Positions 46,678 to 55,912 of a stretch of DNA of 64,000 nt are shown here, piece by piece; position 1 is the stretch's first letter, and each line of letters starts with the position of its first letter. The position numbers and the translations under genes are program-made. Below the pieces are notes generated by a model that was given only the letters and a program-made list of their open reading frames with translations, did not search any database and was not told the DNA's origin. This DNA is from Gammaproteobacteria bacterium (GTDB lineage Bacteria; Pseudomonadota; Gammaproteobacteria; Eutrophobiales; Eutrophobiaceae), in assembly GCA_021773235.1 (NCBI GenBank), contig JAJFKL010000030.1, positions 124,001 to 188,000 on the forward strand, written 5' to 3'.

Positions 46678-48165
46678 TTATGTCAGGCCTTTTTCTGCCA
46701 GACTCACGGCCCTGAAAATAGCACGGCCTTTGTTCATTGTTTCGTCCCATTCATTTCTGGGCACTGAATCGGCGACAATGCCTGCGCCTGCTTGTATATG
46801 CAAGGTCTTATCTTTAATAACGGCGGTACGTATCGCAATTGCCGTATCCATATTGCCATTCCAGGATAAGTATCCTACCGCACCCGAATAAACTCCACGC
46901 TTTACCGGTTCCAGTTCATCGATAATTTCCATAGCGCGAATCTTTGGTGCGCCTGAGACAGTGCCAGCAGGGAAGGTGGCACGCAATACATCAATCGCGC
47001 TCATGCCATCCATTAATTTACCGGTAACATTTGAGACGATATGCATGACATGAGAGTAACGCTCAATGATCATTTTGTCGGTCAATGTCACGCTACCCAT
47101 TTCGGCAACACGACCAGCATCATTACGACCTAAATCGATTAACATTAAATGTTCAGCCAATTCTTTTGGATCGGCTAACAGATCTTTTTCAAGCGCTGTA
47201 TCTTCTTCTTCCGTCTTTCCACGTGGACGTGTTCCCGCTATTGGTCTAACGGTTACCATATCATCTTCAAGTCGCACTAATATTTCTGGAGACGAGCCCA
47301 CGATCTGAAAATCATCTAAATCAAGAAAATACATATACGGTGATGGGTTGAGACAACGCAAAGCGCGATACAAATCTATTGGTTCTGATTTAAAAGGAAT
47401 AGAAAGACGTTGCGACAAGACAACCTGCATGCAATCGCCATCAACAATATATTCTTTTATTCTATCAACAGCAGTCTCATAATTTTCTTGAGTGAAGCCG
47501 GAAACAAAATCATTTTCATTGACGGTGCGAGAGCCTTTCGACTTTGTTTTATCGATATGCTTATTGGCTAGTGTATCGACGAGTTCGTCCAGGCGTTGGT
47601 GTGCGATTGAAAAAGCGTCAGGGATACTCGGGTCTGCATGAACAATAATAAAAAGTTTGCCACCAAGATTATCGAATACAACAACTTCATCCGATACCAT
47701 TAGTAAAACATCTGGAGAGCCGATTGGATCGTCTTTATCAACTTTATTTAAACGCGGCTCAATGTATCGAATTGTTTCATAACCAAAGTAACCGACAAGG
47801 CCACCATTAAATCGCGGCATACCGTCAATTTCAGCAACCTTATACGTTTTCTGAATGCGTTCGATTTCTGCTAATGGGTCATCGACATTGTATTCTTCAA
47901 TAATATTGTTATTTTCTTCAATCGTTATTTGATTGCCATTTGCAGTAATAAGTTTTTTCGCGGGCAAGCCTATAATGGAATAGCGGCCCCATTTCTCTCC
48001 GCCTTGCACCGATTCAAATAAGTAGGAATAGGGTGCGTCACATAACTTCATGTAAGTGCTAAGAGGTGTGTCGAGATCTGCCAATACTTCTCGCATTAAA
48101 GGGATACGGTTATATCCTTTTGTTGCGAGCTGATTGTATTCAGTTTCGTTGACCATCGTACTCAA
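46678..48165 (-). CDS. trpE: Anthranilate synthase component I
   Basis: This 495-residue enzyme converts chorismate to anthranilate and commits carbon to tryptophan. The feedback-site sequence LFES lies in [11 protein letters not shown]. Catalytic motifs PIAGTRPRG and [12 protein letters not shown] are present. It overlaps gph by 4 bases, so they are translationally coupled. Confidence 0.96.
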   Translation of the reverse strand: MSTMVNETEYNQLATKGYNRIPLMREVLADLDTPLSTYMKLCDAPYSYLFESVQGGEKWGRYSIIGLPAKKLITANGNQITIEENNNIIEEYNVDDPLAEIERIQKTYKVAEIDGMPRFNGGLVGYFGYETIRYIEPRLNKVDKDDPIGSPDVLLMVSDEVVVFDNLGGKLFIIVHADPSIPDAFSIAHQRLDELVDTLANKHIDKTKSKGSRTVNENDFVSGFTQENYETAVDRIKEYIVDGDCMQVVLSQRLSIPFKSEPIDLYRALRCLNPSPYMYFLDLDDFQIVGSSPEILVRLEDDMVTVRPIAGTRPRGKTEEEDTALEKDLLADPKELAEHLMLIDLGRNDAGRVAEMGSVTLTDKMIIERYSHVMHIVSNVTGKLMDGMSAIDVLRATFPAGTVSGAPKIRAMEIIDELEPVKRGVYSGAVGYLSWNGNMDTAIAIRTAVIKDKTLHIQAGAGIVADSVPRNEWDETMNKGRAIFRAVSLAEKGLT

Positions 48166-48833
48166 TGAAACAGTTGTGGCAAGTCTGCTAATGAATCAAC
48201 AACGGCATCAGGGTTTGTGTCACGAATATCATTGCCATGGTTATAACCATAACTGACACAAACGATTTGGAAATCAGCTGCACGTGCTGCTTTAACATCA
48301 CTGACTGAATCTCCTATCATTAGAGAACTTTTTGGGTCAGTTTCGAAATACGAAGCTGCATGCAATAACGGCAAAGGATCCGGTTTCTTTTTAGGAAGTG
48401 TATCGCCGGCAATAATAATACTCATGTCATCCATCAATCCGAGTTTTTCCAGAATTGGTCCGACAAATTGGCCACTCTTGTTTGTGACGCAACCGAGTGT
48501 AATGTCTCTTTCTTTTAGATAATCGATACCTTCACGAACACCAGGATAACAGACACTCATTACGCACATGTTTTTACGGTAGGTATCCATAAAACTGGTA
48601 AAAACGTTATCAAAAAGTTCGGGCTCTGCCTTACCATCAATGTCATTGGTGATTGCACGTTGCAAGAGTTTCTCAACGCCATTGCCTACCCAATTGCGGA
48701 TACTATTAATTTCTCTCTCTGCTATTGAAAATTCTACTAGCGTTTTATTAACTGAATTGGCGAGATCAGGTATTGAATCGACCAAAGTGCCGTCAAGGTC
48801 AAGTAAAACTAATTCAGGTGTATTGATAGACAT
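48162..48833 (-). CDS. gph: Phosphoglycolate phosphatase
   Basis: This 223-residue HAD enzyme removes phosphate from 2-phosphoglycolate. HAD motif I is DLDGTLVDS, motif II is in GCVTNKSG and motif IV is [12 protein letters not shown]. It lies between rpe and trpE as in many Pseudomonas-like genomes. Confidence 0.93.
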   Translation of the reverse strand: MSINTPELVLLDLDGTLVDSIPDLANSVNKTLVEFSIAEREINSIRNWVGNGVEKLLQRAITNDIDGKAEPELFDNVFTSFMDTYRKNMCVMSVCYPGVREGIDYLKERDITLGCVTNKSGQFVGPILEKLGLMDDMSIIIAGDTLPKKKPDPLPLLHAASYFETDPKSSLMIGDSVSDVKAARAADFQIVCVSYGYNHGNDIRDTNPDAVVDSLADLPQLFH

Positions 48834-48876
48834 AATGTAATTGGCGCTAGGTAAAAATGAATAAATCGGTTTTAGA

Positions 48877-49551
48877 CTAGCTATTTGTTTGGGCTAGTTG
48901 TTCTCGCATTGCTGTTATTGTTTTCTGGTAATCATCACTGCCAAATATAGCTGAGCCAGCAACAAAGGTATCGGCGCCTGCTTCGGCGATTTCACGGATA
49001 TTATCAACTTTGACGCCACCATCTATTTCGAGTCGGATATCTCGACCAGAATCATCAATCAGTTTTCTTGCGCTTCTCAGTTTATCCAAGGCAGAGCTGA
49101 TGAAAGATTGTCCACCAAATCCAGGGTTTACCGACATCAATAGAATCATATCTACCTTATCCAGGGCATGCTCCAGTACATCAAGTGGTGTTGCGGGGTT
49201 AAATACCAGGCCTGACTTACAGCCATTATCGCGGATTAACTGTAAGCTGCGGTCTACATGTTCCGAAGCTTCAGGATGAAATGTAATATAACTGGCGCCC
49301 GCAGCAGCAAAATCCGGGATGATACGGTCGACAGGTTTGATCATTAAATGTACGTCTAGCGTAGCCTTGATACCAAAATCACGTAAGGCCTTGACGACAA
49401 CGGGGCCGAAAGTCAGATTAGGTACATAATGGTTATCCATGACATCAATATGGACAAAATCAGCGCCCGCAGCTAATACTGTTTCGGTCTCTTCGCCGAG
49501 TCGCGCCATGTCAGCTGACAGGATTGAAGGTGCTATTACAAAATTAGTCAT
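48877..49551 (-). CDS. rpe: Ribulose-phosphate 3-epimerase
   Basis: This 224-residue TIM-barrel enzyme interconverts ribulose- and xylulose-5-phosphate. [16 protein letters not shown] is the family start, [17 protein letters not shown] holds metal ligands, and [13 protein letters not shown] is invariant. It is the first gene of rpe-gph-trpEGDC. Confidence 0.97.
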   Translation of the reverse strand: MTNFVIAPSILSADMARLGEETETVLAAGADFVHIDVMDNHYVPNLTFGPVVVKALRDFGIKATLDVHLMIKPVDRIIPDFAAAGASYITFHPEASEHVDRSLQLIRDNGCKSGLVFNPATPLDVLEHALDKVDMILLMSVNPGFGGQSFISSALDKLRSARKLIDDSGRDIRLEIDGGVKVDNIREIAEAGADTFVAGSAIFGSDDYQKTITAMREQLAQTNS

Positions 49552-49676
49552 GAATTTATAGTTAGCTATGATTAAAACGCTATTTAAAGTGGGGGCAACT
49601 TTACCTGATCAGCCCACGCATCGCCACTATCTGGCCTACTTGTTGCTAAATAGTTGCTAAGGTTTAAGAGGTGATT

Positions 49677-50543
49677 ATGAGAAATATAGCGACATTGAGT
49701 ATTGTTTGTTTTTTGACCCTGGGGCATGCATTGTCAGTTGTCGCCGACAGTGTCGATAGGGATTGGGAGAAACAGACTACTGAGAAGTTGGCGGAGAATG
49801 TAAAAGGGTCGGAAGTCATATGGCTTGATGCTAAAGGTGAAGATTTTCTAGCGCTATTTACCAGTCAAACCAACGAAACTGCGCATGGTGCAGTGATTCT
49901 TTTGCATGCAATGGGCGGACATGCGGATTGGCCACAAACGATATCACCCCTGCGTACCCGATTGCCCGAGCATGGCTGGACTACCTTGTCGATCCAGATG
50001 CCGGTTATTGCACCGGAGAATCAAATTGAAGATTATGGCAGTACACTGCAACAGGCTGAGGCGCGGATTAAGGCCGCCGTGCGTAGTTTACGCGAACGTA
50101 AATTTCTAAATATCGTTGTTATTGGGCATAGTTTTGGTGCGGCCACCACGCTTGCGTATCTAGCAAAAGAAGAAAAACAAAAGGTTGTCGCATTAGTAGC
50201 GCTTGGTTTACAAGAGTACCCTTTTGTAAAGCCAGCCATCGATATCCTGGGCTTGATCGAAAAATCTAAAATTCCAGTATTAGACATATACGGCAGTCGT
50301 GATTTTAGAAATGTCATTAATCAGGCGCCAGATAGACGACTTGCGGCAAAAAAAGGTAATAATCGGCAGTATGCCCAGCTAGAGATAGAAGGGGCCGATC
50401 ATTACTATAATCGGATGGAAGATGTCCTAGTCAAGCGTATTCGTGGTTGGCTCGATAAAGCAGCCCCAGGCATGTCTATCATGGTTGATGAGGATTTTGA
50501 TGGTAATCTGGAAAATAATGACGATAAGCCCTCCGCGCCGTAA
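49677..50543 (+). CDS. Exported alpha/beta hydrolase, DUF3530-like
   Basis: Starting at the ATG 49677 the product is 288 residues. A GTG six bases upstream is part of the AGAGGTG ribosome binding site and is not chosen. It has a signal peptide (about 1-23) and the elbow GHSFGAAT. LHAMGGHADWPQTISPL is the oxyanion segment. This fits the DUF3530 hydrolase-like group of unknown substrate. The C-terminus is acidic (DEDFDGNLENNDDK). Confidence 0.78.
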   Translation: MRNIATLSIVCFLTLGHALSVVADSVDRDWEKQTTEKLAENVKGSEVIWLDAKGEDFLALFTSQTNETAHGAVILLHAMGGHADWPQTISPLRTRLPEHGWTTLSIQMPVIAPENQIEDYGSTLQQAEARIKAAVRSLRERKFLNIVVIGHSFGAATTLAYLAKEEKQKVVALVALGLQEYPFVKPAIDILGLIEKSKIPVLDIYGSRDFRNVINQAPDRRLAAKKGNNRQYAQLEIEGADHYYNRMEDVLVKRIRGWLDKAAPGMSIMVDEDFDGNLENNDDKPSAP

Positions 50544-50636
50544 TTCTCTGAGACAAATCACCTCTGGAATGATACTGTTTCCAGCAAGCAAAAAAACAAT
50601 AACACGCTAAGCGAACTGTTCATGCAGGAGGCCGGT

Positions 50637-51005
50637 ATGACTCAGGATATGGAAGATGTGAACTCATCTGATAAAGATGAGCGTTTATGGGGTATGTTGT
50701 GTCACCTTATTTCTTTTTCTGGCTATATAATCCCATTTGGCAGTGTGCTTGGCCCGCTGATTATTTGGCTGATTAAGAAAGATGAGATGCCATTTGTAAA
50801 TGATCAAGGGAAAGAGTCACTAAATTTTCAATTGACGATGCTTATTGCCGTTATTGTTTCAGCAATATTAATGTTTGTTGTTATCGGATTTTTATTGCTT
50901 GGTGTGTTAATCATCTATCAAATTATTGTTGTTATTATGGCCTCCATCAAAGCGAATGAAGGTGTGCGTTATCGTTATCCATATACGATACGGTTTATAA
51001 AATAA
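50637..51005 (+). CDS. DUF4870 membrane protein
   Basis: This 122-residue protein has about three predicted helices. The segments LCHLISFSGYIIPFGSVLGPLIIWL and FVNDQGKESLNFQ are typical of DUF4870 (Tic20-like). The ATG at 50637 follows an AGGAGG by five bases; an earlier ATG at 50622 overlaps the ribosome binding site. It precedes qmcA and nfeD, possibly in one operon. Confidence 0.85.
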   Translation: MTQDMEDVNSSDKDERLWGMLCHLISFSGYIIPFGSVLGPLIIWLIKKDEMPFVNDQGKESLNFQLTMLIAVIVSAILMFVVIGFLLLGVLIIYQIIVVIMASIKANEGVRYRYPYTIRFIK

Positions 51006-51045
51006 TCGATTTATTTACATTACTAATTTTTAAGGGAACAAGACT

Positions 51046-51987
51046 ATGAGTGGATTAGCATTTTTTATATTTTGTTTATCACTATTTATTTTTGTCGTCA
51101 TAACCAAAGCGGTAACGATTGTTACTCAGGGTAATGAATATACGGTTGAACGATTCGGTGAGTACACGCGAACATTGGCACCCGGGCTACATATCATAAT
51201 CCCTTTCTTTGATAGAATCGGCGCCAAGATGAATATGATGGAGACGGTTGTAGATGTCCCCTCCCAAGAAGTCATCACTAGAGATAATGCCATGGTAAGA
51301 GTCGATGGCGTCGTTTTTTTTCAAGTATTAAATGCTGCACAGGCAGCCTATGAAGTTAATAACCTTACTCGGGCGATATTGAACCTGACCATGACCAATA
51401 TTCGTACAGTAATGGGATCGCTGGATTTGGACCAATTATTATCACAACGTGACACCATTAATGCACAGCTTTTACAAGTTGTTGATGAAGCGACTAGTCC
51501 GTGGGGTATCAAAGTGACTCGAATTGAGATTAAGGATATCTCTCCTCCCAAGGATCTGGTTGATTCTATGGCGAGACAAATGAAGGCAGAGCGTGAAAAA
51601 CGTGCAAATATTCTTGAGGCAGAAGGTTTTAAACAGGCTGAGATCCTGAAAGCAGATGGCGAAAAGAAAGCCGCTATTCTCGAGGCAGAAGGACGTAAGG
51701 AATCAGCCTTTCGTGATGCGGAGGCAAGAGAAAGGTTAGCAGAGGCAGAAGCCAAGGCAACGACAGATGTTTCCAATGCTATCGCAACAGGCGATATACA
51801 AGCCGTTAACTATTTCGTGGCAACCAAATATGTCGATGCATTAAAAGATATCGCAGCCGCACCGAATACAAAAGTAGTACTAATGCCTCTGGAAGCTAGT
51901 AGCGTAATTGGCTCAATAGCGGGTATTACGGAGATTGCTAAAGAGACCTTTGGTAAAGATAAAGACACATCAAGCGGCCAAATGTAA
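51046..51987 (+). CDS. qmcA: SPFH/band 7 membrane protein QmcA
   Basis: This 313-residue protein has one N-terminal helix, an SPFH domain (about 25-190), and a coiled coil with repeated EAEG/ILEAEG units. It matches stomatin-like QmcA/paraslipin. The next gene encodes a NfeD protein, the usual operon partner. Such pairs organise membrane proteases or lipid domains. Confidence 0.94.
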   Translation: MSGLAFFIFCLSLFIFVVITKAVTIVTQGNEYTVERFGEYTRTLAPGLHIIIPFFDRIGAKMNMMETVVDVPSQEVITRDNAMVRVDGVVFFQVLNAAQAAYEVNNLTRAILNLTMTNIRTVMGSLDLDQLLSQRDTINAQLLQVVDEATSPWGIKVTRIEIKDISPPKDLVDSMARQMKAEREKRANILEAEGFKQAEILKADGEKKAAILEAEGRKESAFRDAEARERLAEAEAKATTDVSNAIATGDIQAVNYFVATKYVDALKDIAAAPNTKVVLMPLEASSVIGSIAGITEIAKETFGKDKDTSSGQM

Positions 51988-51997
51988 GGAGTAACTC

Positions 51998-52456
51998 ATG
52001 GAATGGTTAGATCAGATTGAATTTTGGCATTGGCTTATTGCCGCGGTAGTGATGATTATTATTGAAATGATCCTTCCCGCCGCATATTTTCTCTGGATGG
52101 GTATCTCAGCGTTTGTTGTTGGTTTGTTAATTTATGCGGTTCCTAGCATGCCCGTATTAATTCAGGTCATTATCTTTGGCGTGTTATCAGTCGTATCTTT
52201 AATTATGTATAAACGACATAAAAAGGCGAATCCAAATGTGAATGATCAACCTAATCTCAATCGACGTGGCGAACAATATGTCGGTCGTAGTTTTACACTT
52301 GAAGAAGCAATAGTGAATGGTATCGGCAAAATCAAGGTTGATGATTCTACTTGGAGAGTTAAAGGTTCAGATATGCCTGCGGGGATGAAAGTGCGTGTGA
52401 TGAGTGTCGAAGGTACGATATTTAATGTAGAAACAGAAACAATGTTTTCTGAATAG
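51998..52456 (+). CDS. NfeD family protein
   Basis: This 152-residue protein has two or three membrane helices and a C-terminal OB-fold domain (about 85-150, RRGEQYVGRSFTLEEAIVNG). It is the short NfeD form lacking a ClpP-like protease. Pairing with qmcA 11 bases upstream is diagnostic. Confidence 0.93.
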   Translation: MEWLDQIEFWHWLIAAVVMIIIEMILPAAYFLWMGISAFVVGLLIYAVPSMPVLIQVIIFGVLSVVSLIMYKRHKKANPNVNDQPNLNRRGEQYVGRSFTLEEAIVNGIGKIKVDDSTWRVKGSDMPAGMKVRVMSVEGTIFNVETETMFSE

Positions 52457-52472
52457 TTAATTAATACTAACT

Positions 52473-53525
52473 TTAAATACATTCATGTTGGGCAAGCGCC
52501 CACGAAACATGTTCACGTACCATTGCCGAGGGATCATTTTCTCTTGCTCTTAAAGCCGTTACAGTTTCATCTGTTGTAGCTGCGTTTCCTAAACCAACCG
52601 CTATATTTCTAGACCAACTTTCATAGCCTATACGCCGAATGGCAGAACCTTCGGTGTTTTTTAAAAATTCTGTCTCTGTCCAGGCAAATAATTCAATTAG
52701 TGTCGGTGCATCCAAACCATTGCGGACGCGGAAATCATCTTCTTCGGTGTTTTTTGCGAATTTATTCCATGGGCATATTAGTTGGCAGTCATCGCAACCA
52801 TAAACACGATTACCAATCATCTTGCGAAATTCCTCGGGGATCGAGCTGCGTAATTCTATCGTTAAATAAGAAATACAACGACGCGCATCGACTTGCATCG
52901 GGCCAACAATCGCTTGAGTTGGGCATATGTCGATACAGGCATTACAGCTTCCGCAATGATGCTCTGTAAAGGGCTTGTCAATTTCGAGCGGTAAATCAGT
53001 ATAAATCTCACCCAGAAAAAACCATGAGCCTGCTTTAGGGTTAATGAGGTTGCTGTGCTTTCCAATCCATCCCAGGCCCGCATTTCGTGCTAATGCTTTT
53101 TCCAGTATTGGTGCGCTATCGACAAAGCAGCGATAACCAAACTGTCCGTATTGTGTCTCTATTTTAGTGGCTAGTTTCTGGATACGCTGACGCATAAGTT
53201 TATGGTAATCACGGCCCATCGCATATCGGGAAACATAAGCCAGTTCCTTATTATTTAATACCTGTGCGGGATGCTTACTAGAGGGTGGCAAGTAATCCAT
53301 TCGCAGTGAAATAACACTGATTGTTCCCGGCACTAGATCGCTTGGACGACTACGCTTGGTGCCATGTCTTTGCATGTACGACATCTCACCGTGACGGCCT
53401 TCTTTTAACCAATTTAAAAGATACGCCTCATCCTCTTCCAGATCAGTCGTTGTGATACCGACTTGTTGGAAGCCAAATTCAGCTCCCCAGGATTTAATAT
53501 GGCCAGATAACTGTGATTTATCCAT
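52473..53525 (-). CDS. queG: Epoxyqueuosine reductase
   Basis: This 350-residue cobalamin- and Fe-S-dependent enzyme makes queuosine in tRNA. Two [4Fe-4S] motifs are CGSCNACIDICPTQ and CDDCQLICPWN. The N-terminal LGWIGKHSNLI and the GYRCFVDSAPILEKALA block match QueG. Length is normal. Confidence 0.96.
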   Translation of the reverse strand: MDKSQLSGHIKSWGAEFGFQQVGITTTDLEEDEAYLLNWLKEGRHGEMSYMQRHGTKRSRPSDLVPGTISVISLRMDYLPPSSKHPAQVLNNKELAYVSRYAMGRDYHKLMRQRIQKLATKIETQYGQFGYRCFVDSAPILEKALARNAGLGWIGKHSNLINPKAGSWFFLGEIYTDLPLEIDKPFTEHHCGSCNACIDICPTQAIVGPMQVDARRCISYLTIELRSSIPEEFRKMIGNRVYGCDDCQLICPWNKFAKNTEEDDFRVRNGLDAPTLIELFAWTETEFLKNTEGSAIRRIGYESWSRNIAVGLGNAATTDETVTALRARENDPSAMVREHVSWALAQHECI

Positions 53526-53667
53526 TGGATATGTAAATAGTATTCAGATTCATAAAAAGATATTGCAATGCATTATATGCGTCCTAAAAGTCACCACCGT
53601 AGTGCAATTCTTAAACATATATAGATTGTTTGCAGGCTAAGTCATTGAATTATATTAAAAACAAATA

Positions 53668-53684
53668 TTGGCACAACACCTGCA
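53668..53684 (+). promoter_or_regulatory. Sigma-54 (RpoN) promoter for a small RNA
   Basis: TTGGCAC at 53668-53674 and CCTGCA at 53679-53684 fit the -24/-12 consensus. GG (53670-53671) and GC (53682-53683) are exactly 12 bases apart. The predicted start is near 53695. The next downstream terminator is only 55 bases from there, so the product is a short RNA. Confidence 0.72.
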
Positions 53685-53694
53685 CTATAGATAG

Positions 53695-53781
53695 TCATAG
53701 AATTTTATATTAGCTTCATCCTCCTCAACAGTTTTGTTGTATTTTTATAGGGCGCCACCCCCTCCGGCGCCCTTTTTTTTT
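53695..53781 (+). ncRNA. Candidate sigma-54-dependent small RNA, about 87 nt
   Basis: This span begins at the predicted RpoN start and ends in a strong terminator; it has no usable open frame. It contains TCCTCCTC (53719-53726), complementary to Shine-Dalgarno sequences, next to a small hairpin CAACA-gttt-TGTTG (53726-53739). The terminator loop ACCCCCTCC is also anti-Shine-Dalgarno-like. Upstream of it to queG and downstream to the permease I see no other gene. I cannot assign it to a known family. Function as an mRNA-pairing RNA is inference. Confidence 0.62.
53750..53781 (+). terminator. Terminator of the sigma-54 sRNA
   Basis: GGGCGCC (53750-53756) and GGCGCCC (53766-53772) form a 7-bp GC stem around ACCCCCTCC, followed by nine T residues on the plus strand. 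No coding gene on this strand lies upstream for over a kilobase (nfeD ends at 52456), so it must serve an RNA. Confidence 0.9.
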
Positions 53782-53890
53782 ACACCATGCATTTTTGTCA
53801 GTAACTTAGATATACGACGCTAGGTAAACTCGCTGTCTAGCGAAGATATCGTTATCATGAATATAATTATCATAAGACTATATTGAAAAG

Positions 53891-54970
53891 ATGTTTGAGT
53901 TTATTAATTCATGGTATCGACGTTACTTTACTGATCCGCAAGCTGCATTACTGGTAGTTTTGCTGGTTATCAGTGCCATCGTCTTGCTGACCATGGGTAA
54001 AATGTTGGCACCGTTGTTGGCAGCCCTGATCATTGCTTATTTACTTGAAGGCGGCGTAGCTAAATTACAAAGAAAAATATCCTCAAGGTTTTTGGCAGTT
54101 AACCTGGTTTATCTTTTATTCGTCGCCTTCATGGTGTTTATTCTATTCGGGCTGTTGCCTCTATTATCAAAGCAGGTCAGTCAATTTTTCCAGGAAGTGC
54201 CGGATATGATCAATAATGGACAAGCTTTGTTATTACAGCTGCCCGGACAATATCCCGAGTTCATATCAGAAGATTATATTAGCCAACTGATCATCACGAT
54301 ACGCCAGGGCTTTAGCGAGCTTGGCGGGAGTGTGCTTTCTATTTCTGTTGCATCTATACCCGCCATTATTACAGTGCTCGTTTATCTGGTACTGGTGCCG
54401 TTGATGATTTTCTTTTTTTTAAAAGACAAGGAGCTCATCATCGATTGGCTAGGTCGTTTCTTGCCGAAAGAGAGACGACTAATAAACGAAATCTGGACGG
54501 AGATGGATGCGCAAATAGGTAATTATGTGCGAGGTAAATTCAACGAGATTATTATTGTTGGCAGTGCTTCGTATATTACCTTTGTTTTATTTGGTCTTAA
54601 TTATGCGCCGCTGTTAGGCTTGATAGTAGGCTTGTCTGTTTTGATTCCATACATTGGCGCGGCAGTAGTGACGTTACCGATCGCTTTTGTTGCCTATTTC
54701 CAATGGGGTTTATCACCAGATTTTGTCTGGTTAATGGTTGCCTATGGTGTTATTCAGTTTCTGGATGGCAATGTTCTAGTGCCGATTCTTTTTTCAGAAG
54801 CCGTTAACTTGCATCCGGTTGCAATCATTGTTGCGATCCTTGTCTTTGGTGGTCTATGGGGTTTCTTGGGTGTGTTCTTTGCTATTCCATTAGCAACGCT
54901 GGTGAAGGCTTTGATCAATGTGTGGCCGACATATGAAAGTGATGATACTACTTTGCAGGGGCAGGTTTAG
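53891..54970 (+). CDS. AI-2E family transporter (PerM-like)
   Basis: This 359-residue inner-membrane protein has about eight helices. The block FVLFGLNYAPLLGLIVGLSVLIPYIGA and the late VAIIVAILVFGGLWGFLGVFFAIPLA are typical of the AI-2E/PerM family. Cargo is unknown. Before the gene a direct repeat TTATCAT occurs twice, at 53852-53858 and 53867-53873, of unknown meaning. Confidence 0.88.
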   Translation: MFEFINSWYRRYFTDPQAALLVVLLVISAIVLLTMGKMLAPLLAALIIAYLLEGGVAKLQRKISSRFLAVNLVYLLFVAFMVFILFGLLPLLSKQVSQFFQEVPDMINNGQALLLQLPGQYPEFISEDYISQLIITIRQGFSELGGSVLSISVASIPAIITVLVYLVLVPLMIFFFLKDKELIIDWLGRFLPKERRLINEIWTEMDAQIGNYVRGKFNEIIIVGSASYITFVLFGLNYAPLLGLIVGLSVLIPYIGAAVVTLPIAFVAYFQWGLSPDFVWLMVAYGVIQFLDGNVLVPILFSEAVNLHPVAIIVAILVFGGLWGFLGVFFAIPLATLVKALINVWPTYESDDTTLQGQV

Positions 54971-55010
54971 TTTATTTAGTCATTCCCTTTTCGGGAATGA
55001 CTAAATAAAC
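54970..55010. terminator. Bidirectional terminator joining two stop codons
   Basis: A perfect 18-bp stem (54970-54987 with 54993-55010) closes on a TTTTC loop. It starts at the last base of the PerM-like stop codon and ends at the last base of the phosphatase stop codon on the other strand. A/T-rich outer stem gives T-rich ends for both strands. Confidence 0.87.
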
Positions 55011-55783
55011 TAACTATACTCTGCAACCAACAAAGTTAAATCATCATTAATCTCTTCATGGTAGGCAAACGATTTAACATCGTTATAGATCATTTGTTTT
55101 AATGATTCAAAATCCAATTGTCGATGAGCATTTATAAAATTTAGTAATCGGTTGTGACCATAGATCTCTCTAAATGGGTTGCGCCATTCTATAAGGCCAT
55201 CGGTATATGCAATGATTTTATCGCCCGGTTTTAAGTGATATGACTCTTCAATATATTTAACCGGTTCTTCAATAAATAAACCCAGTGCACATCCCGCTTC
55301 AGAAAACATAACAAGTTCAGAGTTATCTTCGGGAACTACAATGACCGATGGGTGTCCCGCGTGTGTTACGTTCATTGTTCCATCAGGAGCGATTCGCATT
55401 AATACGCTGCTGACTGAACGGCCGGTGTGACGCGAGGCAATTAATCGATTAAGTTTGCGAATGGACTCATCTGTAGGCAGGTTTGGAGTAAGGCTATCGA
55501 TGGCGATGTGCACCATCATGGTCATTAGTGCTGCTGAGATACCATGGCCTGTTGCATCACCTACGAAGATCGCTAATTCTCTTTCGCGATTTAAGATAAA
55601 GTCATAAACATCTCCCGATACTGAATCGAAAGGTTCGTACGTTAGAGAAATACCCAGATAATCGACGTCAATAATCTTGGGCAATACGGCGCGTTGAAAA
55701 TCTGCGGCGAGCACCAAGTCATTTTGATATGACTGTTCTTTAGGGAGTACGCAATAAGATTGTTGTTGTATAGCTTGCTGCAT
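55010..55783 (-). CDS. SpoIIE-type PP2C serine phosphatase
   Basis: This 257-residue protein consists of one phosphatase domain. Metal-binding aspartates are in SGDVYDF, GDATGHGISAALM and AYTDGLIEW. There is no receiver or sensor domain in the frame, unlike many RsbU relatives, so its input must come from a partner. A partner anti-sigma system was not seen nearby. Confidence 0.85.
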   Translation of the reverse strand: MQQAIQQQSYCVLPKEQSYQNDLVLAADFQRAVLPKIIDVDYLGISLTYEPFDSVSGDVYDFILNRERELAIFVGDATGHGISAALMTMMVHIAIDSLTPNLPTDESIRKLNRLIASRHTGRSVSSVLMRIAPDGTMNVTHAGHPSVIVVPEDNSELVMFSEAGCALGLFIEEPVKYIEESYHLKPGDKIIAYTDGLIEWRNPFREIYGHNRLLNFINAHRQLDFESLKQMIYNDVKSFAYHEEINDDLTLLVAEYS

Positions 55784-55912
55784 GGCCTGTTTTAATCATA
55801 GATATTGATGTATTAAATGAGTCAATATTTATATCGGCACTATTTCTAAAATCTATAGCCAATTTAATCCAAGTTTAGACAGGTTCTAGCTGTAGTGAAG
55901 CGTTCAGTTTTA

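Noticed and set aside
53695-53781. CrcZ or NrsZ identity for the sigma-54 sRNA
   Set aside because: Too short, without the repeated A-rich Hfq motifs of CrcZ, and without the length or repeats of NrsZ.
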